Shown piece by piece: positions 1 to 7,672 of a DNA stretch of 17,364 nt. Made by a program: the position numbers and the translations under genes. Source of the DNA: Candidatus Aenigmatarchaeota archaeon (GTDB lineage Archaea; Aenigmatarchaeota; Aenigmatarchaeia; QMZP01; JAFGSV01); NCBI GenBank assembly GCA_020343635.1, contig CP070804.1, positions 29,679-47,042 of the forward strand. The letters are read 5' to 3'. Each line of letters begins with the position of its first letter. The stretch's first letter is position 1. The notes beneath the pieces are model-generated. The model saw nothing but the letters and a program-made list of their open reading frames with translations, did no database searches and was not told the DNA's origin.

Positions 1-3000
1 ATTTTATCCTCTTGCTGTCATCCACGGCGTCACAACCCGACGTCGAAACGAAGTTGATCGTGTAGCCGTTATCCACCTTGTCGCAGCCCTGCTGGGGCAT
101 TTCCTGGCAGGCGCCGATATATATCTCTATCCTGCTTATGTCCACGTCAAGACCCTGGTCAGCCTTGAACTTCAATTCGAACTGCTCTTGCTGGTCGGCT
201 GCCGCAAGGTATAGCGGGACCAGTTCGACGGATATCCTGTCCTTGTCGATGACCACCTCTTTGGATCCTTCGTGGGTCACTGTCATGTTCTTGAACGTGT
301 AGTTCACGGTCCAGTTTATCTCGCGGACAGAGGGGAAAACCGTGATGTTCACCAGTTCCAGAACAACGGGGAATTCCTTCCATCCGTCCGATGTTATGAC
401 CAGATTCTCCCAGTCGGCCTGGGTATCGCTCATTACCGTCCCTCCTGTGGCGTATATTATACGCAGGTCATCAGGAACGAATAAACTGACGTTCATGTTC
501 GTGACATCGGCTAGTGTTTCCTTCCCGAGGAATACCCTGTCGCCCCAGCTAGTAACGTCCGTTATGTAATACGGGTTCCCTCCGAAGTATGTCTTGTCCC
601 CGGCAGTCAGGTTTCGCTCGAAATCCGTGGTGTTGTAGAACCCGTCCCCGTCCAGGTCGATATAAGCGGTGTCGTATGACCCGTCGCTGTCTGAATCGGC
701 TATAACGAAATTGTACTCCCCCTCCTCGATAGTTTCACTGCCGTTGGGGCAGTACGGGCTTGTCAGCCCGAATGCCGTGTCGCTCAACGTAGTAATGTTC
801 AGTTCCGTGTCAGGGGCGTGGAAGATGCCCCCGAGATTTTCCAGATCAGCCATATCCTCCAGTATCAGGTATTCCCCTGATGTCTCGTTCTTTTTGCCGA
901 AGAAGACGGCATCGTGCTCTGCCTGTCCGTTATTGTTTGAATCGAATATGTACACGTAAAGGGTGTGGCCCCATATGGAGAAGTTTGCGAGCTTTGGCGA
1001 GTAACCCACTGTCTGAGGACTTTCCTCGCAGTAGAATCCTCCCATGTTGCAGCTTATGTTCTCCAGTCTGCTTCCGTACATCGGGTGATACATGTGCGGG
1101 TGTATCCACTGGGACGGGTCGGCATCTCCCATCATTTCCCCCATCTTCTCGTTGACCACGACTCCGGCTGCGGTGAAACCGCTGCATGCCGTCTGCCTGT
1201 CTTCAGCCGACATTTCTGCCCTCTCCCCTTCACGGGTCCATGCACTGTTTCTCATATCAAAGAAGAACATGTTGTGGGGCTTTCCCGGCTGCATGGACGA
1301 AACCCTTTCCTCATCATCGAGGACATCGCCAAGGTACAAATCCTCCCGTTTAAAATGCCCAACATCAAATCCCTGCGGGTTTTGGTAGTCGATGTACCAG
1401 TTCATCCAGTAATGCTTTCTTCCATCTTCATAAATTTGGTCGAGCAGTGCAGCTGCACCGGGGGCTGGATTGGTATGGACCGTTATGTTCATCGTCTTGG
1501 ACTCGTTGGCCGTGAAATTGACAAATTTGTCCCCCATTCCACCCATCCCGTATAACTCCCACCTGAACGCGATGTCGCCATTTGTCTCTACCCTGAAGTA
1601 GGGTTCACTCATGTTGAATCCTGACGGGGGAACTATGTCAGCCTTGGAAACGTTGAATACAGAATCCATCCGGACATCAAGGAATTTCACGGTGATGTTG
1701 CCGTTATATTTATTCGTGATGTTGATGGTGAAGGTACAGTTCTTTACCAAAACACCGTCCAGAGCGCAGAATTCGGGGGTGACCTTCGATTCGAAAACGT
1801 CCCTCCAGACCTTTATCGTTCTGCTGACGGGCGTTGCTGGCTGCAGGGTTCCCGTTTCATTCGTGTAATACGTCACGTTGTAGGTGAAATTGTAGTAATC
1901 CAGGCCTGTCAGGGGCAGGACGGCCCCGAATTCAAATCTCTGTTCGTCATCGCTCGGGACTATGGAATCCGTCCATTCAATCTCGTTTGACGTTTCGTTG
2001 TACACGCCGCCTTCAAGCTCGGAGACCTGTATCCCCTGTGGCAAGGTCAGGGTCGCGTTGACGTTAACCGCGTCGAATTTGCTCTTCTGGATAAACCTGA
2101 CACAATCCCCTTCCCATTTGCACAATTCCTTTACCCAGAATTCCGTTGTATTCACGGTGGCGAGCTTGCCCCATTCATAAGGACCGTCCCCTGTGAAATT
2201 GTAGTCCGATGTCCCGTCATCCTCAACGTAAACTGAATCGAACCAGCCGTCGCTGTCCGTGTCCACAACAGAGATGTTCCTCTCAGCCCCCGCAAGCGGG
2301 GCCGCATCGACCTTCGCCAGGACCGATTCGAACCCTGCGGAAGACCCGTCCGGAGCCACCACGACCTTGTACGGGTAATGGCTGAACGGGTGCCTCTCTG
2401 TCCCGTTCGTCATGATGTCGTCTATTTTACCGTCCTTGTTCCAGTCAATGCCAAGTTTGACGAAATTATCATCTCCCGTGGTGTTCCATATCACTATTAG
2501 CAGCTTTTCCTTCCCGTTCCTCAGGGTGATGTAACCTTCCCTTATCACCGATGCCGATGAATCAATCCTTTCATAGGCCGTTGTGTTGGGAATCAGCGAG
2601 CCGTTCGTGTTCGCATTCACCGAGACTCCTTCAAGGTCTTCGATCTTTATCTTGTCTAAACCGAACACCTCTATCCTTGGGTACTTCATGCTCCTGTCCC
2701 TGAGCTTGTTCCTTAATTCGAGCGAGAACCATTCGCTTTTTCCGGGCGTTGCCGCCCCTGGCCATACCCTGACCTCGATTGCATCACCCACTGATATGTC
2801 CTTCCAGTTAACGTGCTCAACCTCAAAGTTGCTGTATTCGTACTCGACGCTCCAGCCAATCCAGGTGTCATGCTTGCTGGGGGTCTTTGCGGTGAACGAA
2901 TAGGTCTTGGCCTTTGATGTGCCGTTTTCGATTTTGCCTGCCAGCCACATCAATTCCCAGTCGCCCCATGGATGCTGCTCCACCTCAATGCATGTTGAGC

Positions 3001-6000
3001 AATTGACCTCAGCAAACTCCCTGTTGAGCCATAACCTGATTCTGGCATTGGTCGCGTTCCCCTTCTGGCCAAGGTTCGTCAGGGTTAAATTGAATTCCTG
3101 TGTCACGCTTTCCCCGACAAGGCCTGGAAGAACTTCCGAAGCCAGGACGTCCGTGGGAACGGATTTCGCTTTTTGATGGATGATGCTGTAATTGTCATAT
3201 TCGTAGCTCACGTTCCACTCGAACTTGTAAATCCCCTGCGGCTCCCCTCCGGGTTCTGCGTAGTAATGGAAATCTTGTGATTCGTTTCCTATGCTGACCC
3301 CGGTCCAGACTATCATTTTCTCGGTGTTGTTGAAATAATCCGGGCTTGGGAATATCTCCCATTCATTCGGAACATTCAGTATGTCAGGATATTTCAGGCT
3401 AACATTCGCGTTCGATATCGGATAGTCGTTCCCGACCTTGTTTCCTATACCCAGCCCGTAGTGCAGTCCCTTCATCGAAACGGCCCTTGGCCACATCCAT
3501 GATTCAAGGATGTCGTCGCCTTCCGGTGTTTTCATGACCTCGAACCATACGTGATATTCCTCCTCCCCGTTAATGAAAAACTGGGCTATGTAGAATCCCG
3601 GATCTGGGGGTGCGACAAATTCGATGGAATATCTTTCGTGCTCGGGGTCGGGCAGATACTTCACCTGACCAAAACCCGTTGCGTTTTGGGGGATCCAGCC
3701 CTTTTCATCTATTATAAAAGGTAAATAAATGTAGATATCGTTCGTCGCGTCTGACCCGTCGGGATATCTGACCTCAAAGTCGACTGTTATTGTTTTGTTC
3801 GGGAGATACGGCATGTGGTGCTCGTTATCCCTTAAACTCCAGTCAATCATGAATGACCGGATGCTGAAACCTGGTGATGCCCATTCAGGAGGCACTACCT
3901 CGTCATCCCCAAGCCAGACCCGCAGAATCGCTTTGTAGAATCCGCCCTTCCAGCCGCCTGGCGAAGTCAGGGTGATCGTCGTTTTGCCGTCCGCTGCAGT
4001 GCTGTTATATCCGCCGATAACCATGCCCTCGGCATCTGTGATGTTTACCTCCTTCTTCGTGAAATGCATCAATTTGACGACCGTTACATTAACCCCTGAG
4101 ACCGCGCTCCCGTTCGGGTACATTACGTAAACCTCTCCCGTCACGTTTTCGCTAGGCAGGAAATCCCCGAAGTAGTCTGTCGGCCTGTTTTCGAAATCGT
4201 CCCATCCAAACGGGATGAATGGTGTGACAACCAGCCACATCCCCGAGTAGATTTCCCCGTCAACCGATTCTGCCCTGAAATCAAACCAGCACTCGCCGGC
4301 ATGCAGGTCGGAGAGGGTGCTCAAATCTATGGATATGTTATCTCCGTCATTTATTCCTGTCCAATTAAATGAGGTCAGTTCGTCCTCCCTGTACAATCTC
4401 CTGCCAAGCATTATGTCGTGTATCCCTACCAAAGTAATGTTGACAGGTAGCCCGTAAGTGCCGCCGCTTGCATTGACCAGTCCAACTGTCGTGTTGAAGG
4501 TCTCGGTCGACTGGAAAACCGGGTCATGAACTATATCGTTCAGTTCCGGTTTCAGTTTCAAGTAATATGCCTTTATCCCGAAATGCCTCCGGGCAAAATC
4601 TTGCTGGCCAGAATACTCGGATTGGACCATTATGAAATAGTTTCCCTGTTTCCAACCCCCTGCCGGAGGCTCTATGTCTATCAATTCGGAAATGCCGTCA
4701 CCGTAAGGAGTAGAGGTTGTTTCGAATTTAGCGGGCAGCGTGACATTTACCTTCCTCGGCGGCCACAAAGGATTTTTATCGGTTCCCTGGTACATCACCC
4801 CCATAACCGTTGAGTTGACGCTTATCGGTTTCTTGTTCAGGTCATGGGCAAAAACCCTCAGACTGAGATTGGAGTCGGAGCCGAATATATCCTGATGGTC
4901 GTCCAGGCTCGGTCCGCTGAAGAGGTCCACATGCGTAACGAACTGCTTGATCTCGAACCCTGTCCATCCGTATTCCCCCCTTGATACCAATTCGACGGAA
5001 TAATGACCGACAGACCATCCGCCGCTGGGAGGGGATATCTCTATTTCCACCTCACCATTGGAATCCGTGAATCCTGATTTGACAGTGACATCCGTTCCAA
5101 CCCCGTATTCCTTATTCGTGACCTCGTTCCTTATCCTGTTTACATCAACGCTCGTCCCTGAGACGGGATTCCCCATGAAATCCTTGACCGTGACCGTCAG
5201 CATAACGGATTCGCTTGGCGAGTAAAACCACCGGCTGGAATCCGCAAAGATTTCATACGCCCTGACCTCGAACCAGGAATCGGCGTGTGCCTCACCGTTT
5301 ACCAAGACCCTTACATAGTAATGGCCTGTTTCATTGGGGGCTTGCAGCCACCAGACCGATGGTGAATTAGTGGCATTAAAATAGGCTGTACTTGTTATGT
5401 CATTCCAGCTGTCATCCCTCATCTCTTCCAGAGTCACGCCTGTGACGCTGGTCTCGTTCCCGCTGCTCGCGTTAATCAGTTTGACATTCAAGAAAACATT
5501 GCCCTCTGGAGAGAAGGTGAACACGAATTTGCCGCTATCGTCCGCTGTCATCATGTACGCAAAGAGGCTCTCTATCCTAAAATACACTCCTTCATGGATA
5601 ACCACATCGCTTATGTTGAATTTCAGTTCCGCTATGTATTCCCCATTCTCTGGGGACGGGAATTCCAGAACCGTTACGTTCATGTTCTCAATCTCAAATG
5701 GACCATGTGTGGTTGGCGTTACAGGCCGGGAGACCCAATCCCCGAACTTTCTCAGTACGATATCCACATCATAGGCCGTTTCAAATTCATCGTTGGCGAC
5801 ATCATAAATGACAACGCCTATCGTCACATTCTTCCCTGGACCGAAAACGTCGTGCGGTCTTTCAGGGTATTTGTCATCCTTCACGCTAACCGCGACTGTA
5901 TGGATAAAATAACCCTGCACCCTGAACTTGATTTTCTCTTTTTGTGTGACCCCCATGGCATCCGCTTTCATTTCGATTGTATATTTCCCAGCGGGCATCA

Positions 6001-6868
6001 GGATGTCCGATGTTTCGTAAACGCCCGTGTCAGGTCCGCTTTCATTCATAATCGTGTAGTTTTGTATGACCGTCCCGTTCCTGTAGACAATCCTGTAAGC
6101 CACAACAGCAACCGTCTCATTGATGGGGTTTTTATCCGAGTCTACAAGTTTCACGACTAAGGGTATATTCTCGTCCGGGCTGAAAACCTTTTTCGAAAGC
6201 CCCTGAGCATCTGTCGTGTCCACCATCATGTCATATGATTTTACCTTTATGATTCTGGAAACGACCCCATTGATATCGATGAAGTATTTACCCACGCCCT
6301 GGGAAGAAAATGTGCTTGTCGCTTCACCATTCGCATTGGTTGTGTCACTGTCTTGGCTCAGGACCGTCCCGTTCTCGTCAAGTAAGCTTGCTACAACACC
6401 CTCGCCGGAAACGGGGTCGCCTGTGGAATTTGTGATTTCCGTTTTCACCGCTATTTGCTCTCCGACAGAGTAAACATGCTTGGTGGTCACCTTGTAATTG
6501 TACTCTTCCAGAACAGAGAATTTGGTTTGCGCTATGGTGCTTGAGCCTGCATGGCTTGCAGTTGCCGTTACCGTGTATTCGTTCACTTCTGGTGGTTCGA
6601 AGTTTATATAGAAGCTCCCGTTCCCCGCCTCTTCGCTTGTGTTCGCAATGTCCGAGACCGTGGTCGACCCGTATTTAATGGTGTAGGAAACTGTCTTGTT
6701 AGGGATTCCCGTTCCGTTATCTTCAAGCAGCATACCGGAGATGGTTACGTTTTCGCCTAATGTGTAGGAGGAGTCGACAGTCAGACTTATGCCGAGGGCC
6801 TGTCCGGAGGCTGCCAGTATGAAAAAACCCAGAACAAACGCGACCGAAAAGTTTAAAAACTTTTCCAT
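1..6868 (-). CDS. Giant secreted multi-domain surface protein (5' end present, C-terminus beyond left edge)
   Basis: One uninterrupted minus-strand frame of 2289 codons from ATG 6868 to the window edge. Residues 1-24 are a Sec-type signal peptide: MEKF, then a hydrophobic stretch ending ASGQA. Residues ~27-1110 look like about ten beta-sandwich modules of 90-125 residues. Each opens with an aromatic residue, has a 'YSPxExVxLxVxVxDxxGxPVSG' type strand pair, often a 'xDxxGE' turn, and ends 'GxYxVxx...FxVxx'. This resembles MG2/bacterial Ig-like domains. Residues ~1110-2289 hold CARDB-like Ig segments and acidic loops: DWNKDGKIDD ~1475, DTDSDGWFDS ~1536, DSNNNG ~1976, DSDSDGSYD ~2058 and DLDGDG ~2071. 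These resemble EF-hand or thrombospondin-3 calcium sites. N-x-S/T sequons are frequent throughout, as in glycosylated archaeal surface proteins. No thioester or catalytic motif was seen. The likely role is adhesin, S-layer or cell-contact protein; that role is inferred. The anchor would lie in the unseen C-terminus. Confidence 0.85.
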   Translation of the reverse strand, partial: MEKFLNFSVAFVLGFFILAASGQALGISLTVDSSYTLGENVTISGMLLEDNGTGIPNKTVSYTIKYGSTTVSDIANTSEEAGNGSFYINFEPPEVNEYTVTATASHAGSSTIAQTKFSVLEEYNYKVTTKHVYSVGEQIAVKTEITNSTGDPVSGEGVVASLLDENGTVLSQDSDTTNANGEATSTFSSQGVGKYFIDINGVVSRIIKVKSYDMMVDTTDAQGLSKKVFSPDENIPLVVKLVDSDKNPINETVAVVAYRIVYRNGTVIQNYTIMNESGPDTGVYETSDILMPAGKYTIEMKADAMGVTQKEKIKFRVQGYFIHTVAVSVKDDKYPERPHDVFGPGKNVTIGVVIYDVANDEFETAYDVDIVLRKFGDWVSRPVTPTTHGPFEIENMNVTVLEFPSPENGEYIAELKFNISDVVIHEGVYFRIESLFAYMMTADDSGKFVFTFSPEGNVFLNVKLINASSGNETSVTGVTLEEMRDDSWNDITSTAYFNATNSPSVWWLQAPNETGHYYVRVLVNGEAHADSWFEVRAYEIFADSSRWFYSPSESVMLTVTVKDFMGNPVSGTSVDVNRIRNEVTNKEYGVGTDVTVKSGFTDSNGEVEIEISPPSGGWSVGHYSVELVSRGEYGWTGFEIKQFVTHVDLFSGPSLDDHQDIFGSDSNLSLRVFAHDLNKKPISVNSTVMGVMYQGTDKNPLWPPRKVNVTLPAKFETTSTPYGDGISELIDIEPPAGGWKQGNYFIMVQSEYSGQQDFARRHFGIKAYYLKLKPELNDIVHDPVFQSTETFNTTVGLVNASGGTYGLPVNITLVGIHDIMLGRRLYREDELTSFNWTGINDGDNISIDLSTLSDLHAGECWFDFRAESVDGEIYSGMWLVVTPFIPFGWDDFENRPTDYFGDFLPSENVTGEVYVMYPNGSAVSGVNVTVVKLMHFTKKEVNITDAEGMVIGGYNSTAADGKTTITLTSPGGWKGGFYKAILRVWLGDDEVVPPEWASPGFSIRSFMIDWSLRDNEHHMPYLPNKTITVDFEVRYPDGSDATNDIYIYLPFIIDEKGWIPQNATGFGQVKYLPDPEHERYSIEFVAPPDPGFYIAQFFINGEEEYHVWFEVMKTPEGDDILESWMWPRAVSMKGLHYGLGIGNKVGNDYPISNANVSLKYPDILNVPNEWEIFPSPDYFNNTEKMIVWTGVSIGNESQDFHYYAEPGGEPQGIYKFEWNVSYEYDNYSIIHQKAKSVPTDVLASEVLPGLVGESVTQEFNLTLTNLGQKGNATNARIRLWLNREFAEVNCSTCIEVEQHPWGDWELMWLAGKIENGTSKAKTYSFTAKTPSKHDTWIGWSVEYEYSNFEVEHVNWKDISVGDAIEVRVWPGAATPGKSEWFSLELRNKLRDRSMKYPRIEVFGLDKIKIEDLEGVSVNANTNGSLIPNTTAYERIDSSASVIREGYITLRNGKEKLLIVIWNTTGDDNFVKLGIDWNKDGKIDDIMTNGTERHPFSHYPYKVVVAPDGSSAGFESVLAKVDAAPLAGAERNISVVDTDSDGWFDSVYVEDDGTSDYNFTGDGPYEWGKLATVNTTEFWVKELCKWEGDCVRFIQKSKFDAVNVNATLTLPQGIQVSELEGGVYNETSNEIEWTDSIVPSDDEQRFEFGAVLPLTGLDYYNFTYNVTYYTNETGTLQPATPVSRTIKVWRDVFESKVTPEFCALDGVLVKNCTFTINITNKYNGNITVKFLDVRMDSVFNVSKADIVPPSGFNMSEPYFRVETNGDIAFRWELYGMGGMGDKFVNFTANESKTMNITVHTNPAPGAAALLDQIYEDGRKHYWMNWYIDYQNPQGFDVGHFKREDLYLGDVLDDEERVSSMQPGKPHNMFFFDMRNSAWTREGERAEMSAEDRQTACSGFTAAGVVVNEKMGEMMGDADPSQWIHPHMYHPMYGSRLENISCNMGGFYCEESPQTVGYSPKLANFSIWGHTLYVYIFDSNNNGQAEHDAVFFGKKNETSGEYLILEDMADLENLGGIFHAPDTELNITTLSDTAFGLTSPYCPNGSETIEEGEYNFVIADSDSDGSYDTAYIDLDGDGFYNTTDFERNLTAGDKTYFGGNPYYITDVTSWGDRVFLGKETLADVTNMNVSLFVPDDLRIIYATGGTVMSDTQADWENLVITSDGWKEFPVVLELVNITVFPSVREINWTVNYTFKNMTVTHEGSKEVVIDKDRISVELVPLYLAAADQQEQFELKFKADQGLDVDISRIEIYIGACQEMPQQGCDKVDNGYTINFVSTSGCDAVDDSKRIK
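6846..6865. repeat. Perfect inverted repeat in codons 2-8 of the giant surface gene
   Basis: GAAAAGTTT and AAACTTTTC form 9-bp arms around a 2-nt centre, starting one base after the start ATG of the giant gene. In a leaderless transcript this would be a hairpin at the very 5' end of the mRNA. As DNA it could be an operator at the transcription start. It is AT-rich, so chance is possible. Confidence 0.5.
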
Positions 6869-6889
6869 AGCTATTTCTTGTGTGGGTTA

Positions 6890-6898
6890 CTTAAAAAG
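6890..6898 (-). promoter_or_regulatory. TATA box of the giant surface protein gene
   Basis: CTTTTTAAG on the minus strand is centred 26 nt before the ATG at 6868, so transcription should begin at or next to the start codon (leaderless mRNA). No Shine-Dalgarno precedes the ATG. Confidence 0.6.
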
Positions 6899-6933
6899 AT
6901 TGCCTAAACATTTTTCAGAAATGATATTATCAA

Positions 6934-7257
6934 CTATTTTTTGCCGAACTTTGAGCTCATCAGAGAGATGTGATGTTTCGTCACTGCCACTGTGAGAGCA
7001 GCACCGCTGAGGAGGGTTATGCCAAGGAACATATTGACGAGTTCGAATATGTACAATGCTGAGACTATGGCTACGATGAACAAAAAGAACACGATGCTGA
7101 ACACGAAGTATGTGACGAGAATGAAGAAAGAGATAATGACGTAGACCCATTTCCAGAATCCCTGAGTCTTGCGTGAACTCCAGAACATCCTGGAGCTTAT
7201 GTAGAAAGCGTAACCCAGCAGTATGAGGCTTACCAACATGATGATTGTCTCTATCAT
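6934..7257 (-). CDS. Small polytopic membrane protein of unknown function
   Basis: A 107-residue protein from the ATG at 7257, or 112 residues from the ATG at 7272. It has one hydrophobic N-terminal segment, a short charged loop (SSRKTQ), then about 55 nearly continuous hydrophobic residues that can form two or three further helices, and a cytosolic-looking tail ending SSKFGKK. No recognised family motif or catalytic residue was seen. I prefer the 7257 start because a TATA-like AAAGTATTTTA lies 28 nt before it but only 13 nt before the upstream ATG. The gene lies downstream of the hel308-DUF192 pair on the same strand, 37 nt after the DUF192 stop, and ends in TAG. It could be read from its own promoter, by read-through from hel308, or both. 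Confidence 0.65.
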   Translation of the reverse strand: MIETIIMLVSLILLGYAFYISSRMFWSSRKTQGFWKWVYVIISFFILVTYFVFSIVFFLFIVAIVSALYIFELVNMFLGITLLSGAALTVAVTKHHISLMSSKFGKK

Positions 7258-7279
7258 AATTATAATTTGCATAGACCAG

Positions 7280-7290
7280 TAAAATACTTT
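7280..7290 (-). promoter_or_regulatory. TATA-like box of the small membrane protein gene
   Basis: AAAGTATTTTA on the minus strand lies between the DUF192 stop and the membrane gene. It is centred 28 nt from the ATG at 7257, matching the leaderless spacing seen elsewhere in the window. Confidence 0.4.
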
Positions 7291-7294
7291 TCTG

Positions 7295-7672
7295 TTAAAC
7301 GAACTCTAATCTCTCTCCGGCGGATATTCCTGCTCTGCCGGCCCTTCCCGCCACGACTTCCAGTATCCATTTGACAGGCTTTGTCGGCCTGTACACTTTC
7401 CATGTGACGGGATTCAGGGAAAGCGGGGACGCGTTTTCATGTATGTCCGTGATCTCCCTCTCAGCATTTATGAAGATTATATCTATGGGGAAGAACATGC
7501 CCAGCATCCATACGGAATAGAGATCCTTGCTCTCCTTCCCGAACTCTAACAGAAGCCCTGACTTCTCATCAAGTCTTCTTCGGAACATGAGTCCCAGGGT
7601 CTTGCTGAAAAAGTTCCTGGCAACTTGTGTATCCTCTGTCACTATCTTTCCATTGGCGCTTCTGACTATCAT
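7295..7672 (-). CDS. DUF192 family protein
   Basis: A 125-residue protein with the DUF192 (PF02643) signature. TLGLMFRRRL is at residues 25-34, the core block WMLGMFFPIDIIFIN at 55-69 (family form FWMKNTxxPLDIIFID), and KWILEVVAG at 101-109 (family form YVLExxAG), followed by a short C-terminal strand. Length is normal for the domain alone. No signal peptide or membrane segment is seen, so it is predicted cytosolic, unlike many bacterial members that are exported. The biochemical role of the family is unknown. Its ATG overlaps the TGA stop of hel308 as ATGA, which implies one transcript and translational coupling. The gene ends in TAA. Confidence 0.85.
   Translation of the reverse strand: MIVRSANGKIVTEDTQVARNFFSKTLGLMFRRRLDEKSGLLLEFGKESKDLYSVWMLGMFFPIDIIFINAEREITDIHENASPLSLNPVTWKVYRPTKPVKWILEVVAGRAGRAGISAGERLEFV

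Noticed and set aside
2318..2345. T-arm-like GGTTCGAAT on the minus strand
   Set aside because: The flanking bases do not pair as a T stem, there is no acceptor or anticodon arm, and it is in-frame coding of the giant protein.
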